From Stutzerimonas kunmingensis (GTDB lineage Bacteria > Pseudomonadota > Gammaproteobacteria > Pseudomonadales > Pseudomonadaceae): 64,000 bases of DNA. A program made the translations under genes and the position numbers. The DNA is taken from positions 4,278,001-4,342,000 of the forward strand of contig NZ_CP090366.1 in assembly GCF_021432085.1 (NCBI RefSeq), in the 5' to 3' direction. The notes under the pieces are model-generated. The model was not told where the DNA came from. It saw only the letters and a list, made by a program, of their open reading frames with translations, and made no database searches. Shown piece by piece: positions 58,399 through 64,000 of the stretch; position 1 is the stretch's first letter; each line of letters begins with the position of its first letter.

Positions 58399-60337
58399 CA
58401 GCCGTCTGTTGATCGTCGACGACAACGCGCCGACGCGCTATGCGATGCGCCGGGTACTGGAACGCCATGGCTATCAGGTGCTGGAAGCCGGCACTGGCAG
58501 CGAAGGCCTGGAACTGGTGGCCAACGCCGCGCCGGATGCGCTGATCCTCGACGTCAACCTGCCGGACATGAGCGGCTTCGACATCGCCCGCCAGCTGCGC
58601 GCCGATGCGAACACCGCCCTGCTGCCGCTGATTCACGTGTCCGCCGCCTCCATCGAGACCAACGACATCATCACCGGCCTCGATGCCGGCGGCGATGCCT
58701 ACCTGATCCACCCGGTCGATCCCGACGTGCTGCTGGCGACGCTGCGCACCCTGCTGCGGGTGCGCGATACCGAGCGCGCACTGCGTGACAGCGAGGCGCG
58801 CTTCCGGGAAATCTTCTTCCATGTCGCCGCGCCCATCGCGGTGCTCGACGCCGAACTGCAGCTGCACGAGTGCAACCATGCGTTTGAACTGCTAGTGGGA
58901 GCCGTCGGCCCGACGGCTCCCCTGTCGCAACGTTTCGCCGCCGGCCAAGAAGCGATTCTCGCCGAGCTGAGCGCACATCTTCAGGCCGGCGAGCGCTGGC
59001 AAACGCCGCTGCAAATGCAGGTCAACGGCGATACCCGCGAGACCGAGTGGCAAATTTCGCCGTACCGCGCACAGGGCCTGGGCCTGGTGTTCGTTGAGGA
59101 CGTGACCGAACAGCGTCTGCGTGAACGCGCACAGCGCCAGGAAATCGCGACTACCACCAGTCAGCTCGCCCACGAGGTCGCCGAGCGAGCGCGCACCGAA
59201 GAGCAGCTGCTGCAGGCGCAGAAGATGGACGCCCTGGGCAAACTCACTGGCGGTATCGCCCACGACTTCAACAACCTGCTCACCGGCATCATCACCGGCA
59301 TCGAGCTGATGAAGCAGCGCATCATCGAAGGCCGCGCCGACAGCGTGCTGCGCTTTGCCGATGCCTCGCTCAGCTCGGCGCGCAGTGCAGCGTCGCTGAC
59401 CAATCGCCTGCTGGCTTTCGCTCGCAAACAGCCGCTGGATGCACGGGCGCTGGATATCAACGAACGCATCCGCTCGCTGGAAGACCTGCTGCGGCGCACC
59501 ATCGGCGAACGCATCACGCTGACCTTCGACTTCACCGCCGAGCCCGCGGTGGCGCGCGTGGACGTCAGCCAGTTCGAGAGCGCCCTGCTCAATCTGGTGA
59601 TCAACGCCCGCGATGCGTTGCCCGAAGGCGGGCATATCCGCATCAGTACGTTCCCCTCGGATGGCGGCCAGAAGGCGGAACTCGCCGCAGGTCGTTACAT
59701 CGGCCTGTGCGTGGGCGATGACGGAACGGGTATCGATCCCGGCGTGCTGGACAAGGTCTTCGATCCCTTTTTCACCACCAAGCCGCAGGGCCGCGGCACA
59801 GGGCTGGGGCTATCGAGCATCTACGGGTTTGCCCTGCAGTCGGGTGGCGATGCGAGCATTCGCAGCACGCTCGGCGCCGGAACCGAAGTCACCCTCCTGC
59901 TGCCCGCCGCCAACGGCGAACAGGCAGCGACGCCTGCCGCAGCGCCGGATAGTTCGATGCGGCTGGTCGGCCACGAGCACGTGCTGGTGGTGGAAGACAT
60001 GCCCAGCGTGCGCATGCTGATCGCCGAGACACTGATCGAAGCCGGCTACCGCTGCAGCCAGGCGGGCGACGTGGAAACCGCCCAGTCTCTGCTCGAGGCC
60101 GACCCGTCGATTGACCTGCTGCTGAGCGATGTCGGGCTACCCCGTCTTTCCGGTCGCCAGCTGGCCGAATGGGCACGCCGTGAGCGTCCGACACTGCCGG
60201 TGGTGCTGATGACCGGCTATGCGGAGAGCGCATCCAGTCGCGAGGGCTTTGTCGATGAGCGCATGGAGCTGGTACTCAAGCCGTTCGAAGGTGCAGACCT
60301 GCTGATCAAGATCCGCGGTCTGCTCGACGAAGCCTGA
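58388..60337 (+). CDS. REC-PAS-HisKA-HATPase-REC hybrid kinase
   Basis: A 649-residue cytoplasmic protein. REC1 (about 5-120) has D55 as acceptor but H108 where receivers usually have the invariant Lys (YLIHPV). A PAS domain (about 135-245), coiled coil, DHp with H292 ([13 protein letters not shown]), HATPase ([24 protein letters not shown]) and C-terminal REC2 with D581 (SDVGLPRLSG) and Lys in LKPF follow. GGAG precedes the ATG. It could receive phosphate from the preceding kinase via REC1. The PAS segment contains a perfect 25-base DNA palindrome (58897-58921). Confidence 0.92.
   Translation: MERDSRLLIVDDNAPTRYAMRRVLERHGYQVLEAGTGSEGLELVANAAPDALILDVNLPDMSGFDIARQLRADANTALLPLIHVSAASIETNDIITGLDAGGDAYLIHPVDPDVLLATLRTLLRVRDTERALRDSEARFREIFFHVAAPIAVLDAELQLHECNHAFELLVGAVGPTAPLSQRFAAGQEAILAELSAHLQAGERWQTPLQMQVNGDTRETEWQISPYRAQGLGLVFVEDVTEQRLRERAQRQEIATTTSQLAHEVAERARTEEQLLQAQKMDALGKLTGGIAHDFNNLLTGIITGIELMKQRIIEGRADSVLRFADASLSSARSAASLTNRLLAFARKQPLDARALDINERIRSLEDLLRRTIGERITLTFDFTAEPAVARVDVSQFESALLNLVINARDALPEGGHIRISTFPSDGGQKAELAAGRYIGLCVGDDGTGIDPGVLDKVFDPFFTTKPQGRGTGLGLSSIYGFALQSGGDASIRSTLGAGTEVTLLLPAANGEQAATPAAAPDSSMRLVGHEHVLVVEDMPSVRMLIAETLIEAGYRCSQAGDVETAQSLLEADPSIDLLLSDVGLPRLSGRQLAEWARRERPTLPVVLMTGYAESASSREGFVDERMELVLKPFEGADLLIKIRGLLDEA
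58897..58921. repeat. REP-like palindrome inside the hybrid kinase gene
   Basis: GGGAGCCGTCGG-C-CCGACGGCTCCC is a perfect palindrome with twelve-base arms, encoding GAVGPTAP in the PAS domain. REP-type palindromes of this GTGGGAG...CTCCC form are normally intergenic in pseudomonads; this one keeps the reading frame. Confidence 0.6.
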
Positions 60338-60408
60338 CGTTGCCGACCGGCCATCCACCGCCGCTTAAAAATTACCGATCTGCGCTTGATTCGCATGGCG
60401 CGGGCAAC

Positions 60409-60514
60409 AAAAAACCCGCCGAAGCGGGTTCTTTCTGACCTATCCGAATCCTTCCGGCTGCCTTCCTGGCGTGGTCGATCGTCCTGATCCTGAGCACATC
60501 CTGCGCTTCAGAGT
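60409..60514 (-). ncRNA. RsmX/CsrB-type small RNA candidate, copy A
   Basis: On the minus strand about 106 bases, with predicted start near 60514, fold into three consecutive hairpins each with an AGGAN pentaloop: AGCGC-AGGAT-GTGCT (60493-60507), GATC-AGGAC-GATC (60477-60489) and GCC-AGGAA-GGC (60460-60470). Seven GGA motifs are present. An intrinsic terminator follows (AACCCGC-TTCG-GCGGGTT then T6). A -10 match TAATCT sits at 60521-60526. Copy B is homologous, and paired bases vary consistently (G-U here, G-C there). This is the design of RNAs that titrate RsmA/CsrA. It is transcribed away from csp. Confidence 0.75.
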
Positions 60515-60569
60515 GGGCATAGATTAATCATCAGGCCGCAGGCAATGAAGAGCCAAAAACCGGGATTCT

Positions 60570-60587
60570 TGTAAGCCTTTCGCTATA
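60570..60587 (-). promoter_or_regulatory. GacA-like upstream activating element, copy A
   Basis: The plus strand reads TGTAAGCCTTTCGCTATA. The TGTAAG half matches the GacA box TGTAAG-N6-CTTACA exactly, the other half only partly. It is centred about 65 bp upstream of the predicted start, the usual distance for rsmX/Y/Z genes, and is conserved in copy B. Confidence 0.6.
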
Positions 60588-61021
60588 GCTAAAACGAACG
60601 TGTCGTTTCACTGTCGCGCTTACCAGCCTGGCGGGACAGAAGGCGCCTTTGCGCGGCCACGCACCCCCGCTGCTTTGTCGGCAAGCGATGCTCCCGCTAC
60701 GAACTATTAGCGTGGAACATTTGTTGAATTATTTCTCTTGCCTCCATAGCTCATACAATATTGATGATTAACAACTAGTTAAACCCTAAATATTTGAGCT
60801 CGCGGGCTCACTTAAAGGAGCCAAGTTATTTAAATCGCAAATAAAAGCTGTACATATATTTAAATCTACGTATATTCGCCCCCACTGCTTCGCAATTAAC
60901 ACTTCGACACCCGGCATGATGTTTCTCTGTTTCATCTCCTCGGTTCGTTTTGCTTCTCGCTTCTCAGTCTCGGCACCGAATGCTTCAGTGCTGCAGCCTT
61001 AAAACACCTTGGGAGATACTC
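60588..61021 (+). promoter_or_regulatory. AT-rich promoter and leader region of the cold-shock gene
   Basis: About 430 bases without a gene. The part from about 60710 to 60900 is strikingly AT-rich for this genome (runs such as TTATTTAAATCGCAAATAAAA and TACATATATTTAAAT), and the following stretch is pyrimidine-rich. A long structured 5' leader is usual for cspA-type genes. Exact promoter elements are not assigned. Confidence 0.5.
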
Positions 61022-61234
61022 ATGTCTACTCGTCAAAATGGCACAGTCAAATGGTTCAACGATGAAAAAGGTTTCGGCTTTATTACGCCGACCGATGGCA
61101 GCGAAGATCTGTTCGTTCATTATCGTTCAATCGAAAGCACAGGCTTCAAAAGCCTGAGCGAAGGCCAAGCGGTTTCTTTCATGGCTACCAAAGGCCAGAA
61201 AGGGATGCAGGCTGATCAGGTTCAAGTCTCCTAA
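61022..61234 (+). CDS. Cold-shock domain protein (CspA family)
   Basis: A 70-residue single cold-shock domain with RNP1 KGFGFITP and RNP2 LFVHYRSI (usual LFVHF; Tyr replaces Phe). It binds single-stranded RNA/DNA and acts as RNA chaperone. GGGAG precedes the ATG; the upstream in-frame ATG at 60950 is rejected because similarity begins at [14 protein letters not shown]. It has its own terminator and lies between two copies of the small RNA candidate. Confidence 0.96.
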   Translation: MSTRQNGTVKWFNDEKGFGFITPTDGSEDLFVHYRSIESTGFKSLSEGQAVSFMATKGQKGMQADQVQVS

Positions 61235-61246
61235 GACGCCTGATAC

Positions 61247-61277
61247 AAAAAAGCCCCGCTTCGGCGGGGCTTTTTTT
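61247..61277 (+). terminator. Intrinsic terminator of the cold-shock gene
   Basis: GCCCCGC-TTCG-GCGGGGC (61253-61270) flanked by A6 and T7, hence effective in both directions. Confidence 0.93.
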
Positions 61278-61400
61278 CGTCCGTAATATCTGACGCAACG
61301 GCTTTCCCATAATCGGAAAATAATGGGTGCGAATTCTGAATGTCGCAAATACGCGCGGTCGACGTACAGCGCCAGCGGCATATGAATACGTCAGAAAAGC

Positions 61401-61507
61401 AAAAACCCGCCGAAGCGGGTTTTTTCTGACCTTTCCGAATTCCCTTCGATTGCCGTCCTGGCGATGGTCGATCTTCCTGATCCTGAGCGCGTCCTGCGCT
61501 TCAGAGT
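61401..61507 (-). ncRNA. RsmX/CsrB-type small RNA candidate, copy B
   Basis: Second copy, transcribed on the minus strand towards the csp terminator. Pentaloop hairpins: AGCGC-AGGAC-GCGCT (61486-61500), GATC-AGGAA-GATC (61470-61482) and GCC-AGGAC-GGC (61452-61462); further GGA motifs lie downstream, six in all. The terminator is ACCCGC-TTCG-GCGGGT with T5. TAATCT (61514-61519) and TTTTAC (61537-61542) form a -10/-35 pair with a 17-base spacer. Similarity to copy A continues through the upstream element, so the whole gene was duplicated. Confidence 0.77.
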
Positions 61508-61563
61508 GGGTGTAGATTAATTACACGCCGTGGACGGTAAAAGGGTCGAACGCCGCAGTCTCT

Positions 61564-61581
61564 TGTAAGCCTTTTGCTATA
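61564..61581 (-). promoter_or_regulatory. GacA-like upstream activating element, copy B
   Basis: Plus strand TGTAAGCCTTTTGCTATA, differing from copy A at one base. Located 45 bp upstream of the -10, centred near -65. The remaining gap to 61735 holds nothing recognisable. Confidence 0.6.
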
Positions 61582-61735
61582 GCTGCAGGAGCCGGGGAAC
61601 TTTCAGACCCAAGGAGCGCCTCGCAGTCGCCCTGAAAGGCCTGACTTAGAGCCATCCTGAGCAAGCGATGCACCGTATCGACGGTGCATCGCTGCGACGA
61701 GAGCCAAAACGCGCGAAACCTGTCCAGCAGACGTA

Positions 61736-62947
61736 TTAGTCCTTGGACAGGTCAACCAGCGGCTCGTCACGAATTTCAGTGTCGCGACCGGCCTGTACCG
61801 CTTCGATCCGTTTGCGCGCGGCGTCGACTGCGGCGCTATTGACCAGCAGCTCGTAACTCACGCGAAAATGCTTCTGCTCACCCGGCTCGATCTTCGGCAC
61901 CAATCCCAACGGCCGTTGATAGCGGCGGTTGTAGGAAAAGCTGGTACCCGGTTCGAGGCCGGTCACGTAGCCCTGCTTCTCGGTATCGGTGTTCTTCCAC
62001 AGCGAGAACACCGGTAGCTCGGCGGTATTGAAGCCGACACTGACGCCGAGATTGCCGGCGCGGTTGTGCAGCATGGTCAGAGTCTGGCCCTGTTCGTCCG
62101 CATAGGGCACCACGTTGAACACCGTCTCGTCGTAGTCCCTGGTCGGGCCGCGATAGCGCTGCCAGTCGCTCAGCTCCTTCGCCGCGCGGGGGTTGAACGG
62201 TGAGACCTGTTTGACCGGCGCCACGAAGCGCGCGCCCTCCTCCAGCAGCGGCGTGCCGAAATTGGTGTGGTACAGCACCTGGTATTCCTTTGCGTAGTCA
62301 CCCTGATTGGTCAGCGTGTCGTGCAGCGAGAAACCGGCACGACCCGGCTCGGTGCTGAGCTCGGTGAGAATCGCGAAGTCGAGTTTCTTGAAGGCCTTCT
62401 CCTGCAGCTCGCCTCGCAAGCGAATGGCATAGGGCGGCTTTTCATCGATCTGCAGCACCACGCGCGAGGCCGGAATGTTCGCCGCACGGCCATGCAGCGT
62501 GAGCAGTTCGCCGTTGTCTTCGCCGGGGTGGCCGACCCACTCGAAGCCGCAACGGGTGACCAGCTCGTTGAAGCCCTCGAGCCACCCCAGCCCGCCGCGC
62601 CCGTTGAGCTCGATAAAGGCCGGGTTGACCACTTCATCCACCGGCGAATCCCAGCCCAGGCGTACCTCGCCGGCCACCGCTTCCAGCACGTTCATGCCGC
62701 GCGTGGGCACAACGGTCATGCGCATGCTGCCGTTGTCGATCTCGATCAGGCTGACGCCTTCCTGCCGGCCGCCATGCAAGGTACGCATGCTGACCGAGAA
62801 TGGCGTCGGCGCGTCGATGCCCAGCTCTTCGCTGGTGATGCGCCAGTTCTTCGCCGGCTTGTCGTGGTCGATCAGCACCTGTTCCCAGGCCATGGCAGGG
62901 GTGGCCAGGCAGATGCCCAGGCCGAGGAGAAGCTGCAAACGGGTCAT
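61736..62947 (-). CDS. DUF4432 / aldose 1-epimerase-like periplasmic protein
   Basis: A 403-residue protein with a signal peptide (MTRLQLLLGLGICLATPAMA) and a galactose-mutarotase-like beta-sandwich of DUF4432 type ('VPTRGMNVLEAVAGEVRLGW', 'GFNELVTRCGFEWVGHPG', 'YQVLYHTNFGTPLLEEGARF', 'GLEPGTSFSYNRRYQRPLG'). It probably acts on a sugar or sugar acid in the periplasm; substrate unknown. A LacI-type palindrome lies about 42 bp upstream of the start, suggesting sugar-responsive repression. Confidence 0.9.
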   Translation of the reverse strand: MTRLQLLLGLGICLATPAMAWEQVLIDHDKPAKNWRITSEELGIDAPTPFSVSMRTLHGGRQEGVSLIEIDNGSMRMTVVPTRGMNVLEAVAGEVRLGWDSPVDEVVNPAFIELNGRGGLGWLEGFNELVTRCGFEWVGHPGEDNGELLTLHGRAANIPASRVVLQIDEKPPYAIRLRGELQEKAFKKLDFAILTELSTEPGRAGFSLHDTLTNQGDYAKEYQVLYHTNFGTPLLEEGARFVAPVKQVSPFNPRAAKELSDWQRYRGPTRDYDETVFNVVPYADEQGQTLTMLHNRAGNLGVSVGFNTAELPVFSLWKNTDTEKQGYVTGLEPGTSFSYNRRYQRPLGLVPKIEPGEQKHFRVSYELLVNSAAVDAARKRIEAVQAGRDTEIRDEPLVDLSKD

Positions 62948-62988
62948 GGGGGGTTCCCTTTGTTGTTATGACTCCTGCTCAAGGTAGC

Positions 62989-63000
62989 TGAAACGTTTCA
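62989..63000. promoter_or_regulatory. LacI/FruR-type operator upstream of the epimerase-like gene
   Basis: TGAAACGTTTCA is a perfect 12-base palindrome with central CG, the typical LacI-family operator. It is nearly identical to the Cra/FruR box TTGAAACGTTTCAA known in Pseudomonas putida, lacking only the outer T/A pair. Confidence 0.65.
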
Positions 63001-63076
63001 TCTGGCAAGCCAAAGCGGTTGCCGAATGACCGAAGGGAGGCGGAATGCAGCTTGACGGAGTGCTCTAGCTTGGCTT

Positions 63077-63637
63077 TCAGCCCTTGCTGTAGCGACTCGG
63101 CTGCCAGTAGCCGGTGAGCAGCGGCAGTGCGGGGCCACGCCAGCCGCGCTGACGAAGTTGCCGGGCGATCAGCGCATTCATGATCTTGTGCCCCATCAGC
63201 AACACGCTTTCATTGGCCTCGGCCAGCTCGATCAACCGATCGGCCGCTGCGCTGGCACGCCTTGTGGATTCTCGGATGTGCTCGGTATGGCTGGCGAAGC
63301 CGAGAAACCAGGCGGTGCGAAACGCCAGGCGCCAGAAGCGCGACGGCAACAGCGGCAGTCCCCACTCGGGATACGGCAGGTGCGGCTCGGCGAACAGCGG
63401 ATCAGGTAGTTCACAGCAGTCGCATTCCAGATGCGAGCACGATTCGATGCAGCGCTGCAGGGAGCTGCAGACTACGATGCCAACCGAGCCTGCCAGTGCG
63501 ACCAGACTGTCCGGGCGCTCGGCGGCGACGACCTCCGCAGCGTTGTAGCGCTCGACCCAGGTTTTCATGCCAACCGGCGTGCTCCAGCGCGCTGCGCCGT
63601 GGTCGGGTCTACCGTGCCGCACGAGGATGATCTGCAT
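63077..63637 (-). CDS. Histidine phosphatase family protein
   Basis: A 186-residue phosphoglycerate-mutase-like protein with the catalytic LVRHGRPDH at the N-terminus, 'IVVCSSLQRCIESCSHLECD' supplying the second arginine, and 'NESVLLMGHKIMNALIARQL' with the second histidine. The internal Met giving MQIILVRHGRP is chosen. Relatives include alpha-ribazole phosphatase and SixA-like enzymes; substrate not predictable. Confidence 0.9.
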   Translation of the reverse strand: MQIILVRHGRPDHGAARWSTPVGMKTWVERYNAAEVVAAERPDSLVALAGSVGIVVCSSLQRCIESCSHLECDCCELPDPLFAEPHLPYPEWGLPLLPSRFWRLAFRTAWFLGFASHTEHIRESTRRASAAADRLIELAEANESVLLMGHKIMNALIARQLRQRGWRGPALPLLTGYWQPSRYSKG

Positions 63638-63719
63638 CTGGCTACCGGATACACGGGCCCGGCCGCCAAGACGCATGCCCGCCAGCAGGGGGATAGAAAG
63701 AGAATGAAGCGGGTGGAAA

Positions 63720-63742
63720 CGCCCCGACCCGCGGCCGGGGCG
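63720..63742 (-). terminator. Hairpin after the hibernation-factor gene
   Basis: CGCCCCG (63720-63726) and CGGGGCG (63736-63742) can pair; on the minus strand only TTT follows, so the call is weak. Confidence 0.35.
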
Positions 63743-63748
63743 ACGGGG

Positions 63749-64000
63749 TCACTTGTCGAGCTCGTCCTGCTTTTCCAGGAATTCCTCTTCGAGCATCGCA
63801 TCCTTGACGGCCTGAGGCTGCTCGTCGAGCAGCGGATCATTCAACTCGCCGCTGGACAGTACGCGGGTGTCCAACTTGCCCATCAGATGCTCCAGCGCGC
63901 GCTGCATCTTGTCCGCCGCGCCATCGACCGCCAGCTGCAGCGACTCGTCCTTGTGCGTCACCGACACCGCCTGATGCCCCTTGGGCCGCGCCTCGATCTG
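63749..64000 (-). CDS. HPF/RaiA-family ribosome-associated protein, C-terminal part (5' end outside window)
   Basis: The frame is open to the window edge and begins QIEARPKGHQAVSVTHKDES, matching the end of the S30AE domain of the Pseudomonas HPF/RaiA-like protein. It continues with 'QLAVDGAADKMQRALEHLMG' and an acidic tail ending QDELDK. 83 residues are visible. Such proteins bind the 30S subunit and inhibit or store ribosomes in stationary phase. A GTG that looks like a start at 63967 is internal. Confidence 0.85.
   Translation of the reverse strand, partial: QIEARPKGHQAVSVTHKDESLQLAVDGAADKMQRALEHLMGKLDTRVLSSGELNDPLLDEQPQAVKDAMLEEEFLEKQDELDK

Noticed and set aside
60950-61021. Longer cold-shock protein starting at an upstream ATG
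   Set aside because: The 24 extra residues have no similarity to cold-shock proteins and a proper ribosome site precedes the later ATG.
63749-63967. Complete 72-residue gene starting at 63967
   Set aside because: The frame stays open to the window edge and upstream codons match the HPF/RaiA family, so the GTG is internal.

Overview
The window is about 64 kb of high-GC DNA with dense coding on both strands, ATGA/TGATG operon overlaps and few mobile sequences. Gene order (glnA ... ntrB-ntrC-trmL; hslV-hslU-DUF971 ... ubiE-ubiJ-ubiB-hisI-hisE-tatABC-rsmE; pip-dtd; fbp; cysQ-nudE-yrfG) is that of a Pseudomonas-type gammaproteobacterial chromosome. Absence of the pha polyester cluster between DUF971 and the PHA-granule-region protein, plus Gac/Rsm-like RNA candidates, suggests a Pseudomonas stutzeri (Stutzerimonas)-like organism. 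That species assignment is inference.

Layout. 1-4.4 kb: end of a TonB siderophore receptor, DUF2218 protein, periplasmic IroE-type esterase, DUF2147 protein and a serine beta-lactamase-like hydrolase. 4.35-8.25 kb: CitA/CitB-type two-component system divergent from a 2-hydroxycarboxylate transporter. 8.3-11 kb: a chemoreceptor whose upstream region holds a FliA -10 match overlapping a large inverted repeat, then a cupin protein. 11-20.3 kb: typA, thiI, and the nitrogen block glnA - two DUF4124 proteins - ntrB - ntrC, with sigma-54 promoter and NtrC-site matches in front of both glnA and ntrB. 20.3-26.7 kb: trmL, a YdeP-type molybdenum oxidoreductase, hslVU, DUF971, a repeat patch and the PHA-granule-region protein. 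26.9-33 kb: ubiquinone, histidine and Tat genes. 33-44 kb: housekeeping genes (dtd, pip, lipoproteins, fbp, glgP, cysQ, nudE, yrfG). 44-50.4 kb: hybrid kinase, fdhD, glycine-zipper protein, thioesterase and Fe-alcohol dehydrogenase. 50.4-54.7 kb: repeat element, a beta-oxidation gene pair and a divergent LysR regulator.

The most unusual part is 54.9-61.7 kb. A compact six-gene operon encodes a complete stressosome module (RsbR, RsbS, RsbT, and an RsbX-type phosphatase with an N-terminal ATPase domain), translationally coupled to a soluble histidine kinase and a REC-PAS-kinase-REC hybrid. No sigma-B-type output is present. Just downstream, a cold-shock gene is flanked by two diverged copies of a minus-strand small RNA candidate. 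Each copy can fold into three successive hairpins with AGGAN pentaloops followed by an intrinsic terminator, which is the signature of RsmA/CsrA-sequestering RNAs, and each has a GacA-like TGTAAG upstream motif. The window ends with a DUF4432 epimerase-like protein under a LacI-type palindrome, a histidine phosphatase and the C-terminal part of an HPF/RaiA-family ribosome hibernation protein.
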